In this document: one piece after another, positions 1 through 7,170 of the stretch | How the letters are laid out: each line of letters starts with the position of its first letter | Numbering within the stretch: position 1 is the stretch's first letter | From: Candidatus Altimarinota bacterium | Lineage (GTDB): Bacteria; Patescibacteriota; Gracilibacteria; UBA4473 | Assembly (NCBI GenBank): GCA_018608565.1 | Contig: JABAZT010000029.1 | Coordinates: 2,163 to 37,888 of the forward strand | Direction: 5' to 3' | DNA: 35,726 nucleotides | Position numbers and translations under genes: made by a program | Notes under the pieces: generated by a model | Database searches by the model: none | What the model saw: the letters and a program-made list of their open reading frames with translations, nothing else | What the model was told of the DNA's origin: nothing

Positions 1-1
1 T

Positions 2-1765
2 ATTCATGCTCCAGAGAAAAAAGGAGAAATAATAGAAAAAGCCAACTCAGTGGTAAATCATATTACTCAGCTTTACCAAGATGGTCTTATGACAGATGAA
101 GAACGATACAATAGTACGATCAAGATCTGGGCAAAAGTGAAAGCAGAAGTAACAAACGAGATGGTTGAACAGTATGACGAAGAAAATGATATCTACTACC
201 AAGTAACGAGTGGAGCCCGAGGGAACTGGGGACAAATTACACAGATTGCTGGGATGAAAGGATTGGTAGCTTCTCCATCAGGAAAAACAATCGAACTTCC
301 AATTCGATCAAACCTAAAAGAAGGATTTACAATTCTTGAGTACTTCATCGCTACACATGGGGGACGGAAAGGGAAATCAGATACAGCCCTAAAAACAGCA
401 GAAGCTGGATACCTTACACGACGTCTCGTAGATTCAGTACAAGATGTAATTGTACGAGAGTTTGACTGTGGAGCTGATAAATTCAGAGTTATTGATAGAC
501 AAAGTTCTTCTGATCTAGGAATTAGTTTTGAATCAAGAATTCTAGGACGTTATGTCGCTCAAAAAATAGAAAAAGATGGAAAAGTAGTCATCAAAAAAGA
601 TGTACTAATAGATGATGAAGTAATGCAAAGAGTTCGAGATCATCAACTTGATAACATCCCAGTATATTCAGTAATGTTCTGTAAAACTCTTTCTGGAGTA
701 TCACAAAAAACATACGGATACGATCTTGGGAATAGAAAACAAGTAGAAATAGGAACTCCAGTCGGAATCATAGCGGCTCAATCAATTGGGGAACCAGGAA
801 CACAGCTAACCATGCGGACATTCCATATGGGAGGAGTCGCAACAGAAGAAGCCTCTATTACTCAAGGACTGACTCGAGTAGACGAACTCTTCGAAGCTCG
901 AACGCCAAAAGCTCCAGCTATATTGGCTGAGATCAATGGAGACGTAACGATCAAAAAACTCAAAAACGAGACACAGATCAAAATTGTATCAAAAGAACCA
1001 GAACCAGAAATTCACCTACTTGGAGTGGATATGGAAGCCGCGGTGAAAAAAGGAGATACAGTAAAAGAAAAGCAAATTATTGCTCGATCAACAGAAAGCA
1101 AAGCCACTGTAAAATCTAAAATATCAGGGCAAGTAACAGAGGCAACAGCGGGTCAAATTATCGTTATTCCTGCAGAACCACAAGAACGAGCTTATTCAGT
1201 TTCTCCACGAGCAACGCTTAAAATTAGCTCAGGAACAACCGTTACAAAAGGAACACCAATAACAGCAGGTCATATTGATCTACGACAGCTTATGGAGCTT
1301 ACAACGATTGAGAGAGCTCAGGTATACATCATGGAAGAAGTTCTACAGATATATACATCTCAAGGACAAGACATAAATGAAAAACATATTGAGATCATTG
1401 TAAAACAAATGGCCTCAAAGGTACGGATCATCCATCCAGGATCATCAGATTACCTAGCAGGAGAGATAAAAGACTATGTGGAAATAGAAGCCTTTAACGA
1501 AGGTCTCAAAAAATCAAAAATCCCAGTCGCATACGAACGACTCCTTCTAGGACTTACGCGTATAGCACTCTGGACAGATAGTTGGCTCTCTGCCGCTTCA
1601 TTCCAGGAGACGATCCGAGTTCTCGTAGAGGCTTCTACTACGAAGAAAATAGATCATCTCGCAGGTCTAAAAGAAAATGTAATTATAGGGAGACTTATCC
1701 CAGCTGGGAAAACATATCGAAAAATACTCGAAGATGAAGCCGCTGGAATAACTCCAAAGAAGTAA
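2..1765 (+). CDS. rpoC: DNA-directed RNA polymerase subunit beta' (C-terminal part)
   Basis: The reading frame is open from the first bases of the window, so this is the 3' part of rpoC; the catalytic NADFDGD motif lies upstream and is not seen. About 588 residues are visible. They include the trigger-loop region (GEPGTQLTMRTFHMGG), followed directly by TRVDELFEAR, so the large SI3 insertion of proteobacterial beta' is absent, as in Firmicutes-type enzymes. The C-terminal segment with MEEVLQIYTSQGQDINEKHIE is typical of beta'. The product is the core RNA polymerase subunit that forms the cleft and the downstream DNA clamp. An oddity is the second zinc-binding site: Cys is kept in REFDCGADK and MFCKTLSG, but the two Cys of the usual CxxC next to YGxDL are Ser and Thr (SQKTYGYDL). 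A terminator follows, so the next ribosomal genes are a separate unit. Confidence 0.98.
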   Translation: MHAPEKKGEIIEKANSVVNHITQLYQDGLMTDEERYNSTIKIWAKVKAEVTNEMVEQYDEENDIYYQVTSGARGNWGQITQIAGMKGLVASPSGKTIELPIRSNLKEGFTILEYFIATHGGRKGKSDTALKTAEAGYLTRRLVDSVQDVIVREFDCGADKFRVIDRQSSSDLGISFESRILGRYVAQKIEKDGKVVIKKDVLIDDEVMQRVRDHQLDNIPVYSVMFCKTLSGVSQKTYGYDLGNRKQVEIGTPVGIIAAQSIGEPGTQLTMRTFHMGGVATEEASITQGLTRVDELFEARTPKAPAILAEINGDVTIKKLKNETQIKIVSKEPEPEIHLLGVDMEAAVKKGDTVKEKQIIARSTESKATVKSKISGQVTEATAGQIIVIPAEPQERAYSVSPRATLKISSGTTVTKGTPITAGHIDLRQLMELTTIERAQVYIMEEVLQIYTSQGQDINEKHIEIIVKQMASKVRIIHPGSSDYLAGEIKDYVEIEAFNEGLKKSKIPVAYERLLLGLTRIALWTDSWLSAASFQETIRVLVEASTTKKIDHLAGLKENVIIGRLIPAGKTYRKILEDEAAGITPKK

Positions 1766-1788
1766 TACCAGAGAAAAGAATAAATTAG

Positions 1789-1817
1789 AAACCCAGGCAG
1801 AAATGCTTGGGTTTTTT
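1789..1817 (+). terminator. Intrinsic terminator after rpoC
   Basis: A roughly 11-bp stem (AAACCCAGGCA / TGCTTGGGTTT, with one G-T pair) closes a short GAAA-type loop and is followed by a T run. It separates rpoC from rpsL. Confidence 0.85.
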
Positions 1818-1868
1818 AATTCAGAGTAATATATATCAGTAAAAGCCTTGATTTTTATGTGCATAAAG

Positions 1869-1896
1869 TTGACAAGCATCTATATTTAAATACAAA
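1869..1896 (+). promoter_or_regulatory. Probable rpsL-rpsG promoter
   Basis: A consensus -35 box TTGACA is followed after 16 bases by TACAAA. A start about 24 bases before the rpsL ATG is predicted. A second -10-like element (TAATAC, 1905-1910) follows a CGGCT motif that recurs at the same distance from TTGACT upstream of rpmH. No Shine-Dalgarno sequence precedes rpsL. Confidence 0.55.
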
Positions 1897-1926
1897 TGTT
1901 CGGCTAATACTATTAAAAACAGCGTC

Positions 1927-2340
1927 ATGCCTACGGTAAACCAGCTCGTACGTAAGTCTCGAAAAGACAAAAACCGGAAGTCAAAATCTCCGGCACTTCA
2001 ATCGAAACAGAATACACTCAAAAATATGACGGTAGATCTACCATCTCCGCAAAAACGAGGAGTTTGTATAAAAGTAACTACTGTAACTCCTAAGAAGCCA
2101 AATTCTGCACTTCGAAAGATTGCACGAGTTCGACTTACAAACGGATACGAAGTAAATGCCTACATTATGGGAGAAGGTCATAACCTTCAAGAGCATTCTG
2201 TAGTACTACTTCGAGGAGGACGAGTAAAAGATCTCGTAGGGGTAAGATACCACGTAGTGCGAGGATCTCTAGATACACAAGGAGTTGAGAAACGAGGACA
2301 AGCTCGATCTCGATACGGAACTAAAAAACCGAAAAAATAA
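1927..2340 (+). CDS. rpsL: 30S ribosomal protein S12 (uS12)
   Basis: At 137 residues this is near the usual S12 length. The N-terminus ([15 protein letters not shown]), the decoding-centre loop [11 protein letters not shown] and the second loop [13 protein letters not shown] are all present, so recognition is secure. S12 sits at the decoding centre of the 30S subunit and controls accuracy; it is the target of streptomycin-resistance mutations. In this copy the almost invariant Pro of the KDLPGVRYH loop is Val, next to the Asp that RimO methylthiolates in many bacteria. The gene forms a two-gene unit with rpsG, 23 bases downstream; fusA and tuf do not follow. The ATG has no Shine-Dalgarno sequence in front of it. 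Confidence 0.98.
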   Translation: MPTVNQLVRKSRKDKNRKSKSPALQSKQNTLKNMTVDLPSPQKRGVCIKVTTVTPKKPNSALRKIARVRLTNGYEVNAYIMGEGHNLQEHSVVLLRGGRVKDLVGVRYHVVRGSLDTQGVEKRGQARSRYGTKKPKK

Positions 2341-2363
2341 TAATTTTAACTAATTTATAAAAT

Positions 2364-2885
2364 ATGTCCGAAACAAAAGTAGCGCCTGCTGATCGAGCGC
2401 CTGAAAAAAAATCAGCTGATAAACCAGTAAAAAAATTAAAAAAGTACACGAACCAATTTTCATACTCAGATCCACTACAAACTAAGTTTGTAAACTGTGT
2501 AATGAAAAGAGGAAAAAAATCAGTGGCTCAAAAAATCATGAAAGATACATTTGATGAGCTTCACCGAAGAGGAGAGGAAGATCCACTTAAAACATTTGAA
2601 AAAGCCCTTAAAAACGCAACTCCAACAATGGAATGTAAAGGGAAGCGGATTGGAGGAGCGGTATATCAAATCCCAATTGAAGTAACTCCAAAACGACAAC
2701 AAAGTCTTTGTGTTCGATGGATTCTAGAAGGAGCTCGAAAACGAAAAGGACAACCAATGTTCAAGCGACTTGCAGGAGAACTTCTTGATTCAGCAAGTGA
2801 ACAAGGATTTGCATTTGGTAAAAAAGAAGATGCACACCGAATGGCAGCAGCCAATAAAGCATTTGCTCATCTGGCTCGTTACTAG
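2364..2885 (+). CDS. rpsG: 30S ribosomal protein S7 (uS7)
   Basis: The core matches S7: KFVNCVMKRGKKSVAQKI, then TPTMECKGKRIGGAVYQIPIEV and GKKEDAHRMAAANKAFAHLA near the C-terminus. S7 binds the 3' major domain of 16S rRNA and nucleates assembly of the 30S head. The product has 173 residues, longer than the usual 155-156, because the N-terminus carries a Lys/Ala-rich extension of about 30 residues before the conserved SDPLQTKFVN block. It is transcribed with rpsL and is closed by a strong hairpin terminator. The ATG is preceded only by AT-rich sequence with no Shine-Dalgarno motif. Confidence 0.98.
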   Translation: MSETKVAPADRAPEKKSADKPVKKLKKYTNQFSYSDPLQTKFVNCVMKRGKKSVAQKIMKDTFDELHRRGEEDPLKTFEKALKNATPTMECKGKRIGGAVYQIPIEVTPKRQQSLCVRWILEGARKRKGQPMFKRLAGELLDSASEQGFAFGKKEDAHRMAAANKAFAHLARY

Positions 2886-2911
2886 TTCAATCAAATTATT
2901 ACAGATACTAA

Positions 2912-2937
2912 AAAGAGCCTTTCGAGGCTCTTTTTTA
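2912..2937. terminator. Bidirectional intrinsic terminator between rpsG and the glycosyltransferase
   Basis: A perfect 9-bp stem (AAAGAGCCT / AGGCTCTTT) closes a TTCG tetraloop. The flanks are a T run on one side and an A run on the other, so it can end both convergent genes. Confidence 0.9.
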
Positions 2938-2964
2938 TTACAAACATGAAAAACTATCTAAGGA

Positions 2965-3648
2965 TTAGACAAAAAATACTTTCAAAAGCGTCCAGGATCC
3001 CTGCCATATGCCTTGGCCCTTCTTGAGTGAGTATTTAGTATATTGAACAGAAACAGGGATCTCAGAACAGAGGAAATGAGACTGTTTTCTTCTAATTCGA
3101 AGGAGGAACTCGGTCCAAAACTCAAATCCTCTAGACTTTGTTTTTAAAACTTGAGTACCTACTTTTCGGTTAAAACCACAAATACCAGACTGAGAGTCGG
3201 TGGTTCGGACCCCCCTAAAAAGGACAATGGTATTAGCAATTTGATTTCCAAGATTTCGATGATAAGGAATCTTATTATCAGTTTTTAGGAATCTAGATCC
3301 AAGTACATGATCATATTCTCCCATATGATCCATAATATGAATTAAATCCTCGGGATTATGTTGATCATCACCGTCTATCGTTAAGAAATACTCAAAATCT
3401 CGATCCAAACCCCATTCAATTCCTGTTTTTATGGCCGCACCTACTCCATGATTTTTTTCATGTTTTATGACACTTGCATTCGTTCTTTTTACCTGATCTA
3501 CACTATTGTCTTGAGATCCGTCATCTACTACGAGTACATGAGAAAACCCCTGTAAAAATATATTTTGAATAACTAGCTCGATCTTTGGAGCTTCATTATA
3601 TACAGGGATTATTACGAGTGTTTTTTTTATTTCAGGGGCTGGAGACAT
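2965..3648 (-). CDS. Glycosyltransferase family 2 (dolichyl-phosphate-mannose-synthase-like)
   Basis: The 227-residue protein has the GT-A fold signature of family 2: an N-terminal strand LVIIPVYNEA, the nucleotide-binding VVDDGSQDNS around residues 41-49, and the metal-binding IDGDDQHNPEDL at about residues 91-102, followed by GSRF. Such enzymes transfer a sugar from a nucleotide sugar to a lipid phosphate or glycan at the inner face of the membrane. There is no C-terminal GtrA or multi-span membrane domain, so a partner would be needed for flipping. The gene is single and convergent with rpsG. A good sigma70-like promoter places the transcription start exactly on the ATG, so the message is predicted to be leaderless. 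The sugar and acceptor cannot be told from sequence. Confidence 0.9.
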   Translation of the reverse strand: MSPAPEIKKTLVIIPVYNEAPKIELVIQNIFLQGFSHVLVVDDGSQDNSVDQVKRTNASVIKHEKNHGVGAAIKTGIEWGLDRDFEYFLTIDGDDQHNPEDLIHIMDHMGEYDHVLGSRFLKTDNKIPYHRNLGNQIANTIVLFRGVRTTDSQSGICGFNRKVGTQVLKTKSRGFEFWTEFLLRIRRKQSHFLCSEIPVSVQYTKYSLKKGQGIWQGSWTLLKVFFV

Positions 3649-3654
3649 CGATCA

Positions 3655-3683
3655 TATCTAACCAATTTTTCAAAAGAACGCAA
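3655..3683 (-). promoter_or_regulatory. Promoter of the GT2 gene, predicted leaderless
   Basis: On the minus strand TTGCGT, a 17-base spacer and TAGATA are followed by 6 bases and then ATG. The usual 7-base spacing from the -10 box to +1 puts the start on the A of the start codon. Confidence 0.6.
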
Positions 3684-3698
3684 TCTCTGAATATAATA

Positions 3699-3728
3699 TT
3701 GGAAAAAACTTTATTTTATTGGTATAAT
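3699..3728 (+). promoter_or_regulatory. Promoter of tRNA-Arg(TCT)
   Basis: TTGGAA, an 18-base spacer and a perfect TATAAT box. A start about 30 bases before the mature tRNA is predicted. Confidence 0.75.
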
Positions 3729-3764
3729 TAACAAGATCTGCTGGAAACAAAAAGATCAGATGAT

Positions 3765-3839
3765 GCTCCCGTAGTTCAATGGATAGAACAGCGCCCTTCT
3801 AAGGCGAGGATCTAGGTTCGATTCCTAGCGGGGGTACCA
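3765..3839 (+). tRNA. tRNA-Arg (anticodon TCT)
   Basis: A full cloverleaf can be drawn: acceptor GCTCCCG/CGGGGGT, D arm GTTC/GAAC, anticodon stem GCGCC with loop CTTCTAA giving anticodon TCT, and T arm CTAGG-TTCGATT-CCTAG. The discriminator is A and the CCA end is encoded. An A follows GG in the D loop, and C35 is present, both arginine identity elements. It reads AGA/AGG codons. Confidence 0.96.
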
Positions 3840-3852
3840 GAAATAAAAATAT

Positions 3853-3873
3853 AGGGCTTTAGTCCTTTTTTTT
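3853..3873 (+). terminator. Terminator of tRNA-Arg(TCT)
   Basis: A short 5-bp stem AGGGC/GTCCT with a TTTA loop is followed by eight T, starting 13 bases after the tRNA. Confidence 0.75.
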
Positions 3874-3908
3874 ATGTCTCGAAAGAGACTGAACCGTAAA
3901 GGTTTGCA

Positions 3909-4034
3909 ATGAAAAATCAGGAGCAGCGCGACGATTATTTGAGTCTTCGAGTACAAAATATTAGATTTTCGCCAGGAGAGCTTCCAAGCTATATTCCTAA
4001 GGAGGGCGCATTGATTGAGATTAGACACCCTTAG
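3909..4034 (+). CDS. Possible small protein of 41 residues
   Basis: A short open frame begins MKNQEQRDDYLSLRVQ and ends ALIEIRHP before TAG, overlapping the last 4 bases of aroC on the other strand. Its ATG overlaps the TGA of a preceding 12-codon frame (ATG at 3874, MSRKRLNRKGLQ) in an ATGA arrangement that could allow translational coupling. The composition looks protein-like (charged, non-repetitive), but no family is recognised and the tRNA terminator lies just upstream, so transcription is uncertain. It could simply be chance. Confidence 0.25.
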   Translation: MKNQEQRDDYLSLRVQNIRFSPGELPSYIPKEGALIEIRHP

Positions 4035-5098
4035 ATTCCACACTGTCCTCGCTGTAACATCACGTGATCCAGGATCACTAGAGCGGTCATGGATTCGAGG
4101 ATTGGAATTGCTCGAGGTAAAAGGATTGGATCATGTCTTCCTTTGACGAGAAGATCGATATTTTCACCTTTATTATTGGCGGTTTGTTGTTGTTTGTGGA
4201 TCGAGGAAGTTGGTTTGATTGCCGCACGAAACCAGATCGTATCTCCAGTAGAGATTCCTCCGAGGACACCCCCATTGGTATTTTTTTTGCTGTGCGTTTT
4301 TCCATCCTCTGCTACGAATGGATCATTGGCCTCGCTTCCGAGCTTGTCAGTAATGGCAAAACCTTCTCCGATTTCAAATCCTTTGATCGCTGGAATAGAC
4401 ATGATCGCTCGGGCGAGCTCTGCCTCTAGTTTTCCAAAAACAGGAGACCCAAGGCCCGCAGGAGGATTGTCCACCCTTATTTCCATCACACCACCCAGAG
4501 AATCTCCATCATCACGCGTTGTTTCTACTAGTTTTAGAGTGGTATCAAACGCCTCTCGATCTGCCATCCGAAGAGGATTCTCTTCGATAAAATCCTGATC
4601 TACGTTTTCAAACTCCGTTTTTCCAATTTTTTGGCTAAATCCCCAAATATTGACCCCAAACTGTTCTTTGAGGATTTTCTTAGCCACGGCTCCTCCTATT
4701 ACTCGGCTCACGGTCTCTCTAGCGCTCGCACGACCTCCACTACGATGATCTCGGTGCCCATACTTCATTTCATACCCAAAATCTGCATGAGAGGGCCGAA
4801 ATACGCCTCGAAGGTTTTCATAGTCTTTAGACTTTGCATCTTTGCTTTTCACGATCACCGCAATTGGCACCCCCGTGGTTTTTCCTTCGAAGACTCCTGA
4901 GAGAATCTCACAGATGTCGTCTTCCTTCCGTGGGGAAGTCACCGCACTTTGTCCTGGCTTCCTACGATCTAGCTCTACCTGTATGTCTGATTCAGATAGT
5001 TCTACTCCAGGAGGACAGTTATCTATGATCACGCCCACAGCAGGACCATGCGTTTCTCCAAAGGTCGTAATCCGAAATAAGTTTCCAAAGGTATTCAT
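4031..5098 (-). CDS. aroC: Chorismate synthase
   Basis: At 355 residues this is a full-length chorismate synthase, which converts 5-enolpyruvylshikimate-3-phosphate to chorismate using reduced FMN. Family signatures are clear: FRITTFGETHGPAVG at the N-terminus, RRKPGQSAVTSPRKE, FRPSHADFGYEMKYGHRDHRSGGRASARET, and the C-terminal GRHDPILLPRAIPI block. The usual GRHDPC has Ile in place of Cys, which is not a catalytic position. The gene starts 14 bases after the stop of a TrmB-like regulator on the same strand, so the two probably form an operon. No other shikimate gene lies in the window. A final-step enzyme of the aromatic pathway is uncommon in strongly reduced CPR genomes. Confidence 0.97.
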   Translation of the reverse strand: MNTFGNLFRITTFGETHGPAVGVIIDNCPPGVELSESDIQVELDRRKPGQSAVTSPRKEDDICEILSGVFEGKTTGVPIAVIVKSKDAKSKDYENLRGVFRPSHADFGYEMKYGHRDHRSGGRASARETVSRVIGGAVAKKILKEQFGVNIWGFSQKIGKTEFENVDQDFIEENPLRMADREAFDTTLKLVETTRDDGDSLGGVMEIRVDNPPAGLGSPVFGKLEAELARAIMSIPAIKGFEIGEGFAITDKLGSEANDPFVAEDGKTHSKKNTNGGVLGGISTGDTIWFRAAIKPTSSIHKQQQTANNKGENIDLLVKGRHDPILLPRAIPILESMTALVILDHVMLQRGQCGI

Positions 5099-5112
5099 TA
5101 CACTATTTCTAT

Positions 5113-5853
5113 TTATTTAGAGGATTTCCACAAGTATTCAAACAGCACTCTTTGGGTTTCTGCCAGCGATTTTTGAAATATTTCAATTCCTGAAATTTCA
5201 TTTTCTCCATAGGCGATCATATATACGGCTTCTTCTGTAATGATAGTGTCAGATTCAAATTCAAATTCTTTTGGAAGGTATCGTATTTGGTGACGATTGG
5301 TTTCGTATTGATTTCGATATTCAGTTCCTACTGCATTTTGTACTACGAGTTCCCGAGCAGATTTTTCCATCCGTTTTATAGTTTCAGGAACTTTACGTAC
5401 ATATTCAGACATATGTTTTTCAGCTGATTCTGCATTAAAATAAGCCATAAACTCATTTTTTCGTAACGCACTCTCAAACATTGTTGGAATTTTGTCAAAT
5501 CCTTCATAAAAATTTACTCGAGGCTTTATCCCTAGGTGATGTTGTAATGCTTTATACTCTGGAGCGATCTGTAGAAGTGTCTTTTGTTTCTCCTCTAACT
5601 TTAATTTTTCTCTTTCAAGAAGAAGTTGAAGCGCTTCTAAGCTTAGGGTTTGTACATATTTAATTCCGAATCGTTCGAAGGTTCGGATGACTTTTTTATC
5701 TATCAGGCCATCGAGTAATGAATACGTGGTTGATCGAGCTAGTCCGACATGCTTTGCGAGAACACTGACGGGTTGAGCTCCGAGACTGATCAAGGTAATA
5801 AATATTTTGATTTCTTTTGAGTTGAGGCCGATTGATGAGAGAAAATTTTCCAT
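5113..5853 (-). CDS. TrmB-family transcriptional regulator
   Basis: The N-terminal 70 residues form a TrmB-type winged helix-turn-helix (LNSKEIKIFITLISLGAQPV, then VLAKHVGLARSTTYSLLDGL with the recognition helix). A coiled-coil linker rich in Glu/Lys/Leu follows (about residues 75-100), then an alpha/beta effector domain of about 140 residues. I chose the ATG at 5853 (MENFLSS) because an 18-bp inverted repeat sits just upstream of it; an ATG at 5892 in the same frame would add 13 residues. TrmB regulators are common in archaea and CPR and often sense sugars; the ligand here is unknown. aroC follows 14 bases later, and an orphan gene is transcribed divergently, so both are candidate targets. 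Confidence 0.88.
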   Translation of the reverse strand: MENFLSSIGLNSKEIKIFITLISLGAQPVSVLAKHVGLARSTTYSLLDGLIDKKVIRTFERFGIKYVQTLSLEALQLLLEREKLKLEEKQKTLLQIAPEYKALQHHLGIKPRVNFYEGFDKIPTMFESALRKNEFMAYFNAESAEKHMSEYVRKVPETIKRMEKSARELVVQNAVGTEYRNQYETNRHQIRYLPKEFEFESDTIITEEAVYMIAYGENEISGIEIFQKSLAETQRVLFEYLWKSSK

Positions 5854-5860
5854 ATTATGT

Positions 5861-5878
5861 TGTCGAAAAAAGTCGACA
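5861..5878. promoter_or_regulatory. Inverted repeat, candidate operator of the TrmB-like regulator
   Basis: TGTCGA and TCGACA arms are separated by 6 bases (AAAAAG), a half-site spacing suited to a dimeric winged-helix protein. It lies 8 bases upstream of the preferred start codon, where binding would block the regulator's own expression. Confidence 0.45.
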
Positions 5879-5926
5879 TGTAGATAATACATTATTCAAA
5901 AGAGTTTTAAAAGGATAAAAATATTT

Positions 5927-5976
5927 TTGACGTGGAGCATTGACGTATAGTAAATAATATACAACAATTATGTCAA
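5927..5976. promoter_or_regulatory. Overlapping divergent promoters with repeated TTGAC boxes
   Basis: On the plus strand TTGACG (5940-5945), a 17-base spacer and AACAAT can serve the orphan gene at 5998. On the minus strand TTGACA (5976-5971), an 18-base spacer and TACTAT can serve the TrmB-aroC unit. The two promoters face each other and overlap, forming CATTGAC...GTCAATG arms about 27 bases apart. A third copy, TTGACGT, lies at 5927-5933. Mutual interference or joint regulator binding is likely. Confidence 0.5.
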
Positions 5977-5997
5977 TGATTTTTAATCCCCACAATC

Positions 5998-6750
5998 ATG
6001 AAAACAACTTCTCTCGAAAACGGTGTCACTCAGATCGAAGACCTATCTGATCTACGAAGCCCATCAGAATCTGGAATTGCTCCAGAGTATCTAAACCAAG
6101 GATTTAAACATCTATTGGGACTAATGGAATTACCAGCATCAGAGCTAATGGAAAAAGTTAATGAACTAGATCAGTACCTTGATTCAGAAGGGAATTGTAT
6201 AATTCCTGCTGAATATTCTCACAATGACTATGGTATGAAATGGGTGATACCAGAAAGCGAAAAACACATCCATACCATTAATCACATAGTACGAAACCTA
6301 CAACATAACCTCTGGGTTATTAAAAATCACGGAATAGATATGGAAGAGACTGAGTATATATTCAAGGTTAAGCAACAGTCTGAGAATCAAATACGTTCAA
6401 TTATTAACTTGATACATGGATATCATGGAACTCCGAGTGGATTAAGTGAAAGTTATGTTCACTACAACTTCCCAAAGCTCAATGATCAAATTAATGAGTA
6501 TCAAAAAAATCCAAACAAAGAATATGAAACGTATTGGGAAGAGAATATGCCATCTCTTTATTCACCAGAAGATTATCCAGAGCTAAAATCTAACCCAAAA
6601 ACAGTCAAAGTGGTAAATGAGCAAGCAAGTCAGATTATAGAAGTACTAGAAGATCCATCACGGTTACTTGGAAATAACGGACAAGAAGTTGGTAAAAGAG
6701 TTAAGAATATAGTTGAGTCTATTTTTAAAGTAACAAGTCCACACGGATAA
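5998..6750 (+). CDS. Uncharacterised soluble protein, 250 residues
   Basis: I do not recognise a family. The product is acidic and mostly helical, with no signal peptide or membrane segment. It begins with a short disordered stretch (about 25 residues), then a helical part containing HLLGLMELPASELMEKVNEL. The middle holds several His (HIHTINHIVRNLQHNLWVIKNH), and HGYHGTPSG follows near residues 140-148. It is divergent from the TrmB-aroC unit and shares its promoter region, so it may be controlled by that regulator. It ends in a strong terminator and is therefore a single-gene unit. The ATG has no Shine-Dalgarno sequence. Confidence 0.8.
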   Translation: MKTTSLENGVTQIEDLSDLRSPSESGIAPEYLNQGFKHLLGLMELPASELMEKVNELDQYLDSEGNCIIPAEYSHNDYGMKWVIPESEKHIHTINHIVRNLQHNLWVIKNHGIDMEETEYIFKVKQQSENQIRSIINLIHGYHGTPSGLSESYVHYNFPKLNDQINEYQKNPNKEYETYWEENMPSLYSPEDYPELKSNPKTVKVVNEQASQIIEVLEDPSRLLGNNGQEVGKRVKNIVESIFKVTSPHG

Positions 6751-6784
6751 AGATCTAATAAATTAGTTCAGTTAGTTACACAAA

Positions 6785-6813
6785 AAAAGTCATACGAAAC
6801 CGTATGGCTTTTT
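6785..6813 (+). terminator. Terminator of the orphan gene
   Basis: Stem AAAAGTCATACG / CGTATGGCTTTT with an AAAC loop and a T tract; it is A-rich on the 5' side, so it may also work in reverse. Confidence 0.85.
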
Positions 6814-7170
6814 AAATCGTACCAAATTGCCGTGTCACTCTAAAGCATCTTTTCCCCAAATTGTAAGGTGGGTTCGGATACCAACATTCCACAGAATGTC
6901 GTTTCCCCGATCCCGAATGGAGATGATTGGAAGAAGAAGCCCTTAAAGCAATCACGCGCAGCCCAGTTCGTCCACAAATATAGATCACAATATTTGTTCC
7001 GTCAATACTTTTTGAACACAATTTTTATAAAGCTGTTTTTAAAGGAGGCGGAAAGGTTGGGAGATTGAGAGACAGAGAGATCAATACACTTGAATAGAAA
7101 GGGAAATTGTTTATAACAGTTCTACTTTCACAATCCCTCTGTCCTTCTATCTCTCTACCTCATCCCTCCC
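6814..7170. other. Gene-free stretch before ychF with a purine/pyrimidine strand switch
   Basis: No convincing gene is seen in these 357 bases. A 69-codon minus-strand frame (7021-6812) has unusual composition and no recognisable family. From about 7040 the plus strand is purine-rich (GGGAGATTGAGAGACAGAG), and after the promoter at 7090-7117 it turns pyrimidine-rich up to the ychF ATG. The two tracts are imperfectly complementary and could form a long hairpin in DNA, or in an RNA started further upstream. Confidence 0.5.
7090..7117 (+). promoter_or_regulatory. Probable ychF promoter
   Basis: TTGAAT, a 16-base spacer and TATAAC. The predicted start near 7124 gives a leader of about 47 bases that is almost entirely C and T and carries no Shine-Dalgarno sequence. 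Confidence 0.5.

Noticed and set aside
4089-4598. Long open frame antisense to aroC (169 codons), and several more frames inside the same gene
   Set aside because: They are shadows of aroC, which has strong family matches along its whole length; the antisense products have no recognisable features.
6814-6960. RNase P RNA, SRP RNA or tmRNA in the gap before ychF
   Set aside because: None of the conserved cores of these RNAs could be found on either strand.
6812-7021. A 69-codon minus-strand frame before ychF
   Set aside because: Unusual composition, no recognisable domain and no start signal; treated as non-coding.
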